Source: Symbiodinium natans
Lineage: Eukaryota; Sar; Dinophyceae; Suessiales; Symbiodiniaceae
Direction: 5' to 3'
Length of the DNA stretch: 64,000 bases
Assembly (NCBI GenBank): GCA_905221605.1
Contig: CAJNDS010000158.1
Location: 846,176 to 910,175 of the forward strand
Made by a program: the position numbers and the translations under genes. The notes under the pieces were generated by a model, which saw only the letters and a list, made by a program, of their open reading frames with translations, was not told the origin of the DNA and ran no database searches. The stretch's first letter is position 1. The number at the start of each line of letters is the position of its first letter. Shown here piece by piece: positions 9,391 to 20,658 of the stretch.

Positions 9391-11026
9391 GGAAATACGG
9401 CTTCCACCCATTTTTGCAAGCAGAGCGTGATCTCTATGTGGTCGCTGCTCGCAACACCGCAAAGTTTGTAGCAGCCTCGCAACTTGGCTTATCAGGGCAA
9501 GGATAGGAGGGCTTGCGCAGTGTTTGGTCTTTCTTGTCTGCGTGCAAGCATGCGAGCCTGAACCTTGACAGTCAAATAGGCTTGTCCTGGATCCTGAGTG
9601 CTTCGAATCATCGCCTCTCTGTGATAGCCTCTCTGTGCAAACAAGAGCGCCCAGCGTTTCTGCATCCTCATGAACTGTGCAGAAGCTGCTCTACTAAAGC
9701 CTATAAGGACTTGAAGTAATGCCGTGAGAATCTAACTGCCAATGCTTGCGAGCCAAGCGGTTCTCCTACTCGTGCGGTCCATTGAATCCCTGGTAACCCG
9801 GAAACTGCCGAAGCTTCGAAAGCTACCTTGACTCGAAGAGATCTACTTTTGACTGCTTGAGGTTCATCTCTACAACCCAGAGCCCAAAGAATTCCCCCCC
9901 CCTCTTAAATAGCAAAAAAACCTTCAATCTCTTCATAAGGACTCCTTCATCTAGGCCGAAGGATATAATTCCCCTGAGGGCCCTACCTACATATAACCTA
10001 AGTGCCCTAATATGGTTATAAGTGGAGTTATATAATTGGTTCATAAGTACAATTTAACCTGAGTGCCCTAATATGGTTATAAGTACAGCTATATAATTGG
10101 TTAATAAGTACCCATGAACCTCCAAGTAGACCCTGGCTTCAAAGCTCAGCTCAGAGCCGAGGGATGCCTTCGCATTGGGGAAGACCTGCTCTCAGGCTCG
10201 GAAAGACAGGTTTAGGGTTTTGGGTTTTAGGGTTTAGGGTTAAGGGTTTGGTCCTCGCTTGAAGCTAGGCCTATACGTAGCCCGACTTTTTACCACTCAA
10301 GAAGGGTAACTTGCGCCCTGTGCAGGATGAGTATATCTCTGCTGCGAATGCTGCCGCCGAAAGCACATCACAGTAGCTGTTGCGCTTGGGCTGTCACAAC
10401 GAGCTTCCTCATTGCACGTTGCCATTCTTGTTCGACGGCTGCGCCGCGCCTGAGCACGAGAACATCATGCACCAAAAGATGCTCCAAGGATGCTTTGTGC
10501 AACATCGTCGGTTTGCCAGGCTCAAGGGTAGCCGCGCAACCCACTAGAGAACCTGCTGCTCGAGGCTTCACTGCCATTGCACCCGCCATGGCCAAGTCGC
10601 GGCGTGCGCAGAGACTTGCTGTGGCGATATTTGCGGTTGCTTTAGCAGCACAGCACCTCAGCTGAAGCTGAAGTAAGCACTCGTGAACGGCTAGCTGTTT
10701 ACGACTGTGTATGCTGGACCAACCTCTCTAAAACATCGAAGGTGTTTTAGCCCTCTCGAAATGCTACCGCCACCCTCAGGGGAAGAGAGCTAAAGCAACA
10801 CATACATGCAGAGAGAGTTTTCCCCGGCAGGGGCTAAATGTACATGTTTTCCCTGAAAGGGCTAAACAGTCATTCTTGAATTTGCTGCTGTGACACACAT
10901 GAGCTACATGTGCATGCAGTCAGATGTGCCACTTGTGCCAGGTGCAGTTGTGATGTTACATGAGCTGAGCTACATGTTCACTGACATTCCTTTTTCGTGC
11001 AAGGGGGCGCTAATCAGCGACAATGC
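9391..11026. other. No supported gene; repeats and candidate fragments
   Basis: Holds a poly-C tract (9894-9902), the 61-bp tandem repeat at 9997-10117, a TTTAGGG block (10210-10247), and an ORF at 10327-10665 without family features. Confidence 0.5.
9997..10117. repeat. 61-bp tandem repeat, two copies
   Basis: AGTGCCCTAATATGGTTATA starts at 10001 and again at 10062. Each copy continues with a similar TATATAATTGGTT..ATAAGTAC segment. Differences between copies show the duplication is not recent. Confidence 0.85.
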
Positions 11027-11048
11027 CCGTGGCCATTTTGGCTACAAG
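11027..11048 (+). other. Degenerate dinoflagellate spliced-leader-like sequence
   Basis: The stretch CCGTGGCCATTTTGGCTACA plus AG matches the conserved 22-nt dinoflagellate trans-spliced leader (CCGTAGCCATTTTGGCTCAA plus G) with one substitution and one inserted base. In this group such relics mark cDNAs that reinserted into the genome. No convincing coding sequence follows, so this may be a decayed retrocopy or a chance match. Confidence 0.4.
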
Positions 11049-13759
11049 GCCCCCTAAGAAAAGGGGGGGGCAAATTCACAGTGCCCACCCTACCCACCCT
11101 AGGGGGAACCCGGGATCCGAAGGGTCCCGGCCTCCGAGCTACAAGCGGGATCTGTCCACCTTCCAGACAAATGTCCGTGCGCTAGTGTTATGTTGACAGA
11201 ACCATTTTGTATGAGCGCGATCTGAGCTAGCTACATATGCGCTAGGCTCGTTCCGCTTCGCCACTGAAACTCCTCCCTTTTTGGGGCTAAGCCCAAACAG
11301 ACCACCCGGTCGTGGTGCTAGGGGAGGTGGAGGGTTCTAGAGAGTGGGGCTAGTGTACGGTTTGTTCATGCTGGCACAACGTTGCACTCGTGTTGTGTCC
11401 ATGTGATGCTAAATCATTTCATTTCTCTGGCAAGCGAGCATCGTCTACACATTTTGGCGCTCTGAAACACCCTGAGCCTTCAACAACTCCGCAACAGCGA
11501 TCGGACGTGTGATCATTACAGTTTTTGTTGTCCATGTTCTGTAGCAGCCGCAACCTTTCATCAGCAACTCTGTCGCAGATGTCAGGTCTGTTGGCTTCGC
11601 GGGCTTCGGGACGCGAGCACGCCCCTCGCGCATCTCCCTTCACGCGGTTTGTGCGCAAGTGAAAGAGCCACCAGCCGAAGGCCTGGTCCCTATGCTGGAT
11701 CCCGGTTCAACCATGCGCTGTTGGTGTTGAGTGGTTGCGCTGGCCACATTGCAGGTCAGCCATAAACAAAGATTGAGTGTGATGACACGAGCTCACCCAG
11801 AGAGCCATGCGGCCATGCGCAACATCGTACTGACAAGCATGTTCTGATTTAGTAGGCTGATCTCGGGACATGACATGTACGTAATCCCCCTGCCCCTGCA
11901 GGCACAATGTTCATGAAGACAATGCTCGTAATATTCAGACGAATAGCGACATTATTTTGCGTCCACTTGGCATTGCAAACGTTTGCGGCAGGCGACCGAG
12001 TCGTCGTCGAAGGCAGCGATGGCAAGATTGCATCTCAGCCCGCACTGGGAATGCACGCACAATAGTCGGTCAATGGACTGCGGGCTTGGGGTTAATGCAC
12101 AGTAATGCACAGTAATCACTAAATGGAAAGGGCTCACTCATACGTCCTTGAAGTGTTGAGCCGCCGTTTTGTTTTTTAATCAAGGGTTAGGTAAGTATGG
12201 CTGCAGTTCTTCAGACTCTGCATTGCTGAGGTCGTTGCAAAGATCGATGGCAAGTACTATGCTGTGACTCGCTTGCTTAGTGGACCCTGTGGTGCTGGTG
12301 CAGGCGTGTGGGTTCCCACATAGGCTGAACCATTCGGATCCACTTGTGAACCATTCGGATCCACTTGGTAAGGTGGATGCGAAGTGCCCCCACCTGGGAC
12401 TGCCCATGAAGAAGGGCCAGATCGAGAATGGGCAGCTGGGCAGAGTCTGGAGCTCCCCTCCAAGGTGCAGGTTCCAGGGTTCTAGCGAGCCTATGACTGT
12501 GGCCTTGCCAGGCTTTGAGCCAATTCTGGGCCGTGCTCGCGTGCTGCTTGCACACCTTGAGCCCAGGCCAGATGGCCCAACACTGACTTGCAACTTCCAC
12601 AACTCGCAGCCTGGAGCTCAAGTGCATTGCTTCCACCCCCTTGAGGTCGAAGGTGGTTGGTCCAGCCCCCTTGCCCAAACCCACTAACCCAAACTCATCG
12701 AGCGCATCTCACGAGGAAGGAGTTTCTTCTCACTTCTCGTCAGAGCGAGACGTAGCTAGCTCTTGGCGCGGCTGCCAGGTTCAACATGAAGAACGGCATG
12801 TGTACCAGGCCGCCCCGGCATGAAAGCCCTTAGTATGTTATGTCAAGAAGGGTGGCGATCCCAAATCGCATGATGGAATGCAATCTCACTAAATCGGGTG
12901 TCTTCCGCCGGATGCTAGACAGTCATGCCTTGCACTTACAAACAAGGTGGGTCACTGGCGCTCTGGGCTTCGAGAATGATTTCATCGCCGGGGTGATGCT
13001 GGAAACTCAGTCACCGATGGGTTTTTTCGATTTCTGGGACGCTGCCGGTTGCCACTTGATGTGAAGGGCGTCCCTGGGGGGGAGAACGTCAGAATACCAA
13101 TGAGCTGCAGCATCTCAGCACTCAAAACGAATCCGTCCAAGAGAAGCGCTTGAACTCGCTGTGGGGAGCTAGTGTGCAGAGGTGCACGCTAGGACCCGCA
13201 TCAAGTGTCGTGTAGCAGGGGGTTGGACCCTGTCGGCTTGCAGAGGTCGAATGTTGGCAGCGGCAAGAAGAATGTGCAGGCGTATGAGGCCTGGCAAGCG
13301 TCCCAAACGCACCATCTATTCTCCGTTGCCTCAGTCCATGCCTTCTTGCAGGGTAGACAAAGTGCCTGATTGTCACCGGCTCTTCTCAGCTTTTTTGTTC
13401 AGGAGTGTTTCGCACACCTAATCACTAAGAGGGCCTGACCTCTTGAGCATGCTGTTGCTGTAATTGATACAAATGTTGCCCTGGCCTGCGAGGTGGTTGA
13501 GGCAGATGCTGGGGCCTCAGCAGCTGGGCCACATGTACGCAGCATGAGCTGGCTTTAGCTGGCTTTGATATGTATTGAATTGCTGTCCGTGGGCCTTCTC
13601 TGTTGTCATGTTGACTCCGCAAATGTTCATGGCTTGGACTTTGGATTGCCGCGAGAAGCCGCAAAGCTCCAAAGGAAAGCCATTTATGGCGCAAGCTCTA
13701 GCAGAGCCTTCCCGGTAACCGAACTCTCTTTGACTTCCTTGTTTCCAGGCAATTCAGCA
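11049..13759. other. No supported gene
   Basis: Contains ORFs on both strands at 12180-12690 that overlap each other and a dispersed-repeat-like segment, and an ORF at 12840-13064 without motifs. A pyrimidine-rich AG (13749) lies just before the start codon at 13760 and could be the splice site joining a leader to the next gene. Confidence 0.45.
12326..12367. repeat. 21-bp tandem duplication
   Basis: TGAACCATTCGGATCCACTT is repeated at a 21-base spacing (12326 and 12347). Antisense translation gives a short KWIRMV repeat, which is a repeat product and not a domain. Confidence 0.85.
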
Positions 13760-14920
13760 ATGACGAGGTCTTTGCTGCACTTGTTTGCCCTTGGCTTGGC
13801 ATGGTTTTCACTTGTATGGAGAGCTGCTGGTGAGGTGCAGAGCAGCCAGGGGGCCAGGTGCAGCACGCAGCCCTCCACTAGCCCCATGGACGATGCAGCC
13901 TTACTGCAAGCCCGCGTCCGACGTCAATCCACCAAGAAAGCGCGGAAGCATCCCTTCCACCTGAATCGTCATGACCATCACCATGCGAAGGTCGTTGACA
14001 CTGGAGACTACCGCGACGACGCCATGGAGTTCTTCCAGAAAGTGCAGAACCTTTCTCTTGAAGAGCGCTGCCCGAACGTGAGGAAGATGACATTGAGCCA
14101 GGTCCACCGAGAGTGGAGCAGGTTGTTGGGCGAGATGGAAGACCAAACCCGCAACTCGAGCAGACAAGAGAAGCTCGATGCCAGCCATGACCTGCACTTT
14201 GAATTCACCTCCATGCTGGCGGAAAATTCGCCTGTGCTGGTGATGGGGCACGTTCCGAAGCAGTTGGGCTGGCAAGCAGCGACGCATTGGGGAAAGGACG
14301 AGCTCTCCAAGAACATGGGCGGCTTGCAGTGGCAGAAGTTCACGTTCAACTATCCAGAATGGCTGATCGGAATGAACCAGTGGGAGTCCTTGGACGACTA
14401 TGTCAAGCACAATGAAAGCTCCCAGAACATCTTCCTGTTTGCAAGCGAGGGGGGCTGCAAGGAAGAGGCCAAGCTGAAGCATTCCGTGGATGCAATCCGC
14501 AAGCAGTTTGCCCCAAGCCCCGACTTTGCTTTTGGGCCGGAGGAGTGCATGTCCATTGTCGCAATAGATGCTTTGGGAAGCTCCCATGGCTTTCACAGCC
14601 ACGATCCCGTCTGGAATGTCCAAGTTGAAGGCTACAAGATGTGGTGGCTGCTTCCGTCTGACTATGACTCTAGTGACACTTGGCCGGAAGGTGGGCAGAA
14701 GTGGGGAGCGGCCCCCTTGCTGCCGAGTGGCGAAGCTTTCCGGTATCCCAACGCCTGTGCGATGCTGAGCCAAGCAAAGCCCCCACCAGGAACACTGACT
14801 TGTGTGACCGGACCTGGTGAGATGCTGCTTCTACCCGACGAGTGGATCCATGCCACGTGCGGGCTCACAGACTACACCGCGGCCGCTGGTGGTTGGCTGG
14901 CATACCACTCAGATGACTGA
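13760..14920 (+). CDS. Secreted JmjC/cupin-like oxygenase-type protein
   Basis: An intact 386-codon single-exon gene. The ATG at 13760 lies 10 bases after a pyrimidine-rich AG and begins a clear signal peptide (residues 4-24); the frame upstream has only a TTG. A His/basic linker (about 52-76) precedes the globular part. Residues 272-299 (SSHGFHSHDPVWNVQVEG, then WWLLP) and 353-369 (GEMLLLPDEWIHATCGL) match the two metal-site strands of JmjC/cupin-8 hydroxylases, with His364 as the distal ligand. The usual H-x-D reads S280-H281-D282, with histidines at 279 and 281, so iron binding may be shifted or lost. Known relatives are 2-oxoglutarate-dependent hydroxylases; the substrate is unknown. The signal peptide suggests an ER or secreted role. 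Confidence 0.7.
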   Translation: MTRSLLHLFALGLAWFSLVWRAAGEVQSSQGARCSTQPSTSPMDDAALLQARVRRQSTKKARKHPFHLNRHDHHHAKVVDTGDYRDDAMEFFQKVQNLSLEERCPNVRKMTLSQVHREWSRLLGEMEDQTRNSSRQEKLDASHDLHFEFTSMLAENSPVLVMGHVPKQLGWQAATHWGKDELSKNMGGLQWQKFTFNYPEWLIGMNQWESLDDYVKHNESSQNIFLFASEGGCKEEAKLKHSVDAIRKQFAPSPDFAFGPEECMSIVAIDALGSSHGFHSHDPVWNVQVEGYKMWWLLPSDYDSSDTWPEGGQKWGAAPLLPSGEAFRYPNACAMLSQAKPPPGTLTCVTGPGEMLLLPDEWIHATCGLTDYTAAAGGWLAYHSDD

Positions 14921-15033
14921 GAGGGTGCAGGAACTGGGTGGTCAAACCGGCCTGGCCGCTGCTGGTGGTTGGCTGGCACACCACACAGATGACGACTGAG
15001 AGGGTGCAGGAACTGGATGGTTAAGCCACCCTG
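14881..15033. repeat. 76-bp tandem duplication of the JmjC-like gene's 3' end
   Basis: GCTGGTGGTTGGCTGGCA plus the stop region and GAGAGGGTGCAGGAACTGG recur at a 76-base offset (14885 and 14961). The first copy encodes the last residues and TGA. The second lies in the 3' flank and also ends in TGA. Confidence 0.85.
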
Positions 15034-15999
15034 GTAACCTCCAACAGTCTGTGCGGAGTGGCACAGTTGGCGTCGGCAGGCGGATGGCAGAAAAAGGATA
15101 GAGCGCGAAGCATGCCCTTTGCGAAAGCACATGTAAACGCGTTCTGCTAGAGTTGGTGCGCCGAAAGGTGCGCAACATTGCGTGGCACAATGCATGGCTT
15201 AAAACTTGACATGGTCAGTCGTGCGTGCGGTCTCGGGCTATTCTTCCCAAAGTGGGTTCACATCGGGGGTACTGTGCCACGAGAGAATTTTTGCAAAGAC
15301 ACCGTTTCCCACACTTTTGGGGACTGTCAAAGCAAGGATGGCTCCCTGTCTGTGGTCCTTCCCAGTTCGTGACGTGCTATGACGATCTAGCTTGGCTGCA
15401 GATGTACATACCGTAGGACGTAGGACAAAATGCCAGTGCCTTATATTGTTGGCAGTTGTCCGAGTGGTTTCGCTGACAGCTGCTCCCATTAACACCGGGA
15501 AAATGCGCGCTGCAGCTTTCACACGACAGCTCAAGTTGCTCGCATGAGAGCAGTGTGGCCTGCTTGTAAGGAGCACTGTTTGTCTCTTTTTCTGCCGGGA
15601 AAGAGGGAACGCTTTGGCGAACTCCCCCCCCCCCCCCCCCCCCGTTCAGGAAACAAGCATCTAAACACACATCAACTGAGACCTTATCCTGAGCCGTTGT
15701 GCCGTGTATTCCGAGATCTACTACATGTCAAAGAGTCTGCGACAATCGCTCAGCCCTCCCTTCCCTTCCCAATCTTCTTAGTGCTGCAGCCATCTGGCTA
15801 CAGGGACTTTTCTTGACGGCCAGTTGCAGCACGCAAGTCTTGGAGGCATGAATTCTTCCCTTCAGAAAGCATGAATTGTAGAACCTGGAAGTCGATCTTG
15901 GAGAGGTGGGGCGAACCATGACACGATAAAGGCACTTCAATCCTGCACACAGGCTTGGCGCCACCATCCACTGCTCAGCTGAACTTTGCTGACACACTT

Positions 16000-16106
16000 A
16001 GGGTTTAGGGTTCAGGGTTTAGGGTTTAGGGTTCAGGGTTCAGGGTTTAGGGTTTAGGGTTTAGGGTTTAGGGCTTCCTCAGTCCGTGCTTAAAAAGGGT
16101 TTAGGG
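16000..16106 (+). repeat. TTTAGGG array plus shared tail
   Basis: About ten TTTAGGG/TTCAGGG units are followed by CCTCAGTCCGTGCTTAAAA and another TTTAGGG. The same tail follows the array at 42783-42841, so array and tail form one dispersed unit. Confidence 0.85.
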
Positions 16107-16398
16107 CACCTCAGAGAGTCCGGGTTCAAGCGTCTATAGGAACACTAACCGGAGCTTCTGCCTTGCTTCAGCCATGGCTGCTGCGCTGCTGCCTCCAGAG
16201 GTGGAGCGTGCCACTGGGCAGAGTTTCTAGCGGCTGCGAATTCGCTTTGGGTGACATCTCACCGAAAGTGCGCCGTGCTGCTCTCACCAAGGCATTTCAG
16301 CAGAACCCCGGGCTGCGAGAGTCTTTGGATGAGGCGGGCACGCCGACTTGAGTCTGCCTGGAAGCGTCATGGTGGATCTTGCTTGTCAGTCGTGCAAA

Positions 16399-16399
16399 C

Positions 16400-16430
<31 letters not shown>

Positions 16431-16497
16431 AAGAAGAGAGAGCGAGAGTGAGTGAGAGCGAGTGACAGCGAGTCAGAGCGAGAGAGAGCGAGAGAGG
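16399..16497 (+). repeat. AAG and GAGCGA microsatellite
   Basis: A run of AAG trinucleotides is followed by GAGAGCGAGAG/GAGTGA-type repeats. Ser/Leu-rich antisense ORFs here are repeat products. Confidence 0.9.
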
Positions 16498-17560
16498 GGC
16501 AGAAGGGCATGAGCCTTGCACGAGTGGAGGGCTTGGTCCCTGAGCCTCATTAGCCCCTTGAAAGAAGGAGAAACGGCTCCCACAAACCCGCAACACAATC
16601 AACACAAGGGTACGCAGTCGCATGGGGGAAAGGGGCTCCGGCCCTGGCTATGAGAAGGAAGGAAGAAAAGAGCTCTCACTCTGCATCCCAAAAGGAGTTG
16701 TAACAACAGTAGAACTATACTAGACGCTTGGCGGGGCCATGGCCTCTTGTGGTTCAAGTTTGTTTCGGGCTTACGCCTTGCCCTTGACTCCGTAGCTGGC
16801 TGCAATATATATATATATATATATATATATATCTGTCCATGTTGCTTCAGCGTAAAGCTAGCTTGCCAATGAAACACAGGGGAGAATGCAACTCATCCGG
16901 GATGATCGGAGCCTGCTTTGCACATGGCGTCCCCGCTCGATCTCTTCTGCTTGGGTGCTTTTGGGCACTGGCCAATGCCAGCAGTGACATACCCATCAAA
17001 GCGCCTCTTGGCAGCTGCTTTTGGCATACGTCTTGTTTTGTTTTAGTCGTTGTGTTCCCCTTGGCGGTTTGCTAGTGTGCATTCTTTTGCCCTACCGATT
17101 GTTGTCATCATTGTCAGTGCGGAAGCTGTTGGTGCTGTTTGGCCTTGATCTTGGTGTTGATGTTGATATTTGTCTCCTTCTTCTTGTAGTTGCTATTGTT
17201 ACTTTTTCTTGTTATTGTTATCCGTCTGGTTTGTGTTGGTGTTGCTGCTGTTGCAGCTGTGCTGCTGCTATTGTTGCTGTTGCTGCCACTGCTAATTGCG
17301 CATGTCTGTTTTCGGCTTCTTTGTGTTTGTCGTCTCTTTTTTCGTTGTCGTCCGCTTGATCATTGCGCGTACAACTGAAAGCTAGAAGTGACCAACACTT
17401 TGCCATGTTCTGAAGTTCGATACAATGAGCCAGGAACTGGCAGGATGTTTGGCGCACGGACGTCACCAAGTGTACGCAGGACAACCTGGCCATGTTCACG
17501 GACGCCAAGGGGAAGAAGAGAACCAGGAGACTTCACCCGAGTAAGACTCAGAAACTGAAT

Positions 17561-17678
17561 TTTGGGATGTTCCCCCTTATACCTCAGTCCTTAATAGGGA
17601 TTCTAGTACCCCCTAGATAGTATAATCCCTATTTAAGGACTATTAAATGACCATTAGTATCAGGGGCAACATCCCAAA
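17561..17678. mobile_element. MITE-like palindrome, family B, complete, 6-bp target duplication
   Basis: The 118-bp element begins TTTGGGATGTTCCCCCTTA and ends with the complement of TTTGGGATGTTGCCCCTGA. It is flanked by direct repeats CTGAAT (17555-17560 and 17679-17684). The interior is self-complementary around AATAGGGATT and AATCCCTATT. It is related to 41615-41719. Confidence 0.85.
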
Positions 17679-17898
17679 CTGAATCGGTCCTGCAGACCTT
17701 GAAGTGCCATGACATACTTCCTTCCAATCTTTCATGTCCACTCCAACGCCAGGCTTGAGGATCCTGCAATGCCCGTAACTTGTTGCTAATTTTAACGCTG
17801 TGCGACCGGCCTCGGCCTGAGCTTCTGTAAGAAGGCAACGGGGGAGGTGGGAAAAGGCTCCGAGGCCAATGGAGGCCGTGATTTTTGGGAAAAGGGGT

Positions 17899-17949
<51 letters not shown>
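17899..17949 (+). repeat. Poly-G tract
   Basis: An almost pure run of about 50 guanines continues into interrupted GGGGGTGGGGG to about 17974. Glycine or proline ORFs across it are artefacts of the tract. Confidence 0.95.
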
Positions 17950-18165
17950 CTGGGGGTGGGGGGGTGGGGGGGCTGGGCCTACGGCCCAAGGCCTCGCCCG
18001 TTTGTTTGATGTGTTTGGCCTTTTCTGCTGTTTGTTTGATGGTGGATGTTTGCTCGAAAAAATTCTCAGTAGGACCGCCAGAAAATGGCGCATCGCATGC
18101 CACACATTCTCCATCCCTGATCTTTTCAAAGAGATCGCAAAACAAGTTTGGTACTGGAGGTGCAG

Positions 18166-18476
18166 ATCTACAAAGTAAGGTTCTTGAGTACTACAAGGTG
18201 CACAGCAGCGTACGCTTCTTGAGGAGGTTGGACGAGATGACCAAGATCGTTACTGACCGCATCATGGCAAAGATGGAACGGGAAGAGAAGGAGAAGAAAG
18301 CAAAAGAAGCTGCCAGGGTGGGCCATGCTGGTGCTGCGGGCCGGAAGCTTTCCAAGAAGGAAAGGATGAAGCAGGACCTCAGCGGACACCTGGGCCAGAT
18401 TTTCAATGACTTGAAGGACAGCTCCACTGCGGACGCCAAGAAGAACGAGGCCAGTACCAAGACCCCATTCTTCCGT
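18166..18476 (+). CDS. Coiled-coil, lysine/glutamate-rich protein, exon 1 of the visible part
   Basis: This follows GGTGCAG and encodes a helix-rich charged sequence (KVLEYYKVHSSVRFLRRLDE, later EREEKEKKAKEAAR and KKERMKQDLSGHLGQIFNDL). A GC donor at 18477 (CCGT|GCTGTC) gives phase 0, matching the phase-0 exon at 18546; the nearest GT (18475) does not. The intron would be 69 nt. GC-AG introns are common in dinoflagellates. The composition suggests a coiled-coil scaffold or RNA-associated protein; no family is recognised. Upstream exons are not seen, as the poly-G tract lies there. Confidence 0.55.
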
Positions 18477-18545
18477 GCTGTCAGACATAGCCGACTGTGT
18501 TGATCACACGCGCACAAAGTCGTCGACCCTTGCTCACGCCTGCAG

Positions 18546-18629
18546 GAAATGTACCAGGCCGTCTTCCAACAAGGAGAGCAGATGGTCAACCGCATGGCAC
18601 AACAGGCCAAGCTGCCGCTGGACACGGAG
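18546..18629 (+). CDS. Coiled-coil protein, exon 2 of the visible part
   Basis: Exactly 28 codons between a CCTGCAG acceptor and GAG|GTTGCG. It encodes EMYQAVFQQGEQMVNRMAQQ and a short tail, continuing the helical character of the previous exon in phase 0. Confidence 0.55.
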
Positions 18630-18861
18630 GTTGCGGGTCCCTTAAACATCCTTAAACCCTTCAAAGCCTTCAAAGCTGTCAGAAGTCAGAAAACTCCCTA
18701 AACTCTAAACCCTAAACCCTAAACTGCCTGTATGGCTTGTGGGAAACGCTGGAGGTGACGCTGCGAGAATGGTGCCTGGTTTGCCTTGGAGAGTTTTTTT
18801 TTCACACCTCGTGTCCGACGCGCGCCGATAGGGGGAGTGGTGGGTCGACTTCTCTGAGATT

Positions 18862-18965
18862 TCATGGTCCCTGAATAGGGTCCTTTACCTCCTTTAAAGG
18901 TTTCTGAAGTATGGGCCCTTGGGTTGCAAAGGGTCTAAGCGGAGTATGGGGTCCCCCTTCACGGA
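18862..18965. mobile_element. MITE-like palindrome, family D copy 2
   Basis: The internal block TATGGGCCCTTGGGTTG, preceded by CCTTTACCTCCTTT, matches the reverse complement of 530-683. It lies within the inferred intron between 18629 and 19292. Confidence 0.6.
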
Positions 18966-19291
18966 CCCACACAAGGCTCGCCGCAGTCTGGCGTTCACGC
19001 TAGCAATGGTAGATGCTGTTCTTGGAAGCTCTCTGGCAAGACACCTGAGTACATAGCCATCGCCACCCCTGCCGGTGGACCACTGAGGTGCGACATGGCT
19101 TGGCGTGCTGGCCGATTCTCTCCCTTAGATCCGGACTTCATGCTTGTTCCTAAGAGCTTAGGGCAGTGGTAGTGTGAGGTAGAGATAGTTGCTCCTGCAT
19201 CGTCCCCGTAGCTTTTTGCCCCCAGCTAAGCAACATGTCGACAGCTTGCTTTTCTGAGCTGATCGCAAGACGTCTTTACCTCAAGCCGCAG

Positions 19292-19399
19292 GACAAGCCA
19301 AAGAAGGAGGAGGACATTGTGGATGCAGACGCCCCTCAGACGAAGTCAAGAAGATTTCTGCTTCTAGATGCATGGCAAGCTTGTCAATCTCTTAGTTAA
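19292..19399 (+). CDS. Coiled-coil protein, probable terminal exon
   Basis: This follows AAGCCGCAG, starts in phase 0 as required by 18546-18629, and encodes an acidic/basic tail (DKPKKEEDIVDADAPQTKSR, then a hydrophobic end) up to TAA at 19397-19399. The 662-nt intron before it holds a CCCTAAA block and a family D element. Confidence 0.5.
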   Translation, partial: DKPKKEEDIVDADAPQTKSRRFLLLDAWQACQSLS

Positions 19400-20658
19400 T
19401 GTAAAGACGGCGTGGATGGCTTTCCAAGAGATTTCATGAGGACAATGGGCACACCGAGCTCTAAGATGTTCAACAAGCTCAACACATTGGACGTGGCCCC
19501 GACCCTCTTCCGAGCCTGTGATTTCGGGCGACTTCTGTAACACCACTCAGATAAGCAAAGTGATTGCGCATCATTGACAACACTGCCGCGAAGCTTCCAT
19601 CAGCTGGACATTTGCCACGTGTCTGCGCATTGCCAGAGCACGGACTTGCGGAGGCCTGTAACCAGGCGATCAGCCCAAATCAGTGGGGGAATTTTTACAC
19701 AGACCGACATGATCAGATGATCCCAAAGACAGTAGTCTCTCTAGCAGCGGAGAAAAGAATGCTTGCAATTGAGCTCCTTACCGTTCAAATCGCAAGTTTC
19801 CGTAGTAGGTGGGCGTCAGCAAGCACTAACAGTCACTAACAGCTCTTCAACAATACTACAACCCATGAACCCTAACCCCCCGAAAATTCCCAACCAATGA
19901 AAGCCTACACCGGAAACGTTCCCGAAGAGCAGAGACACGCGGCTTCACAAGTGCAGGTTGTGCCCAGTGATCCCCGTATCGGTACAGCTTAGAGTCCAAC
20001 TTTGAACCCCACCCTAAACCCTAGACCCTCCATGCAGTGTGGTTGCGATGCTGCTAGGCAGGTGTCAAAAAACCTTAAACCCACCCCGCCCCAAAGTGGG
20101 TCTACGCCTGTGCAGGGAGCTCTCCAAGCTTTGGCCCGTGCGAATCCGGAGCGCGCTGCCCAGGCGCGGGAGTTTGTCTTTGCTGCTCCATGCCCTCCAT
20201 GTCCTTTGGTTGAAGGGGGCGTGTCGTGGTCCCCTGAAGTCGCGCACACGTGCAGAGGTCATTGATGAGCTTGCGGCCAAAACAGATGCCAGCCTCCCAG
20301 TATAGGTAGCCAGCCGAAGACGGGAGCCATTTGGCCTTTCTGGGCATACACGAGCCCAATACTTGCGCACTTGTACTTGCCCAGTGAATTTCAAACGCTG
20401 TCAGATGGGAGGTTCGGAACCCTTCTGCGTTCGTGGCATCAACGATTTCAAAGGTGCAGCTACTCCTACCGAAACCTGCATAGAGTGGAGAGCCGAAGTG
20501 TTTGCTTGCCAGTTCCCTATGCCACGGGCGAATTCATTGAAGCAGAACACCAACGTGATTTCTGGTCCAGCGAGGCCGGCTAGAGCTGGATGTGTGGCAG
20601 ACGGGTCCGGGTGGGAATGACTGAGCCTGGGAGTGCTTGGCTGCAACCACTGGCCCAG
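19400..20658. other. No firm gene; possible upstream exon of the tandem gene
   Basis: An open stretch near 20117-20223 (ALQALARANPERAAQAREF) has the helical character of the gene downstream and could be one of its exons, but splice borders are not clear. A second ORF at 20371-20583 has no motif. Confidence 0.35.

Larger units (their letters stand above)
15034..18165. other. No supported gene; repeats and a few exon-like bits
   Basis: Holds poly-C (about 15626-15643), a TTTAGGG array (16000-16074), GAA and GAGCGA repeats (16399-16497), an AT run (16805-16832), leucine-rich translations of TTG/TTC repeats (17150-17350), element B1 and a very long G tract. A segment at 16264-16335 reads PKVRRAALTKAFQQNPGL and could be an exon, but its borders are unclear. 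Confidence 0.45.

Noticed and set aside
13901-14773. 290-codon minus-strand ORF
   Set aside because: Shadow of the JmjC-like gene; no motif.
17629-18129. Proline-rich ORF
   Set aside because: Its centre is the poly-G tract; composition is an artefact.
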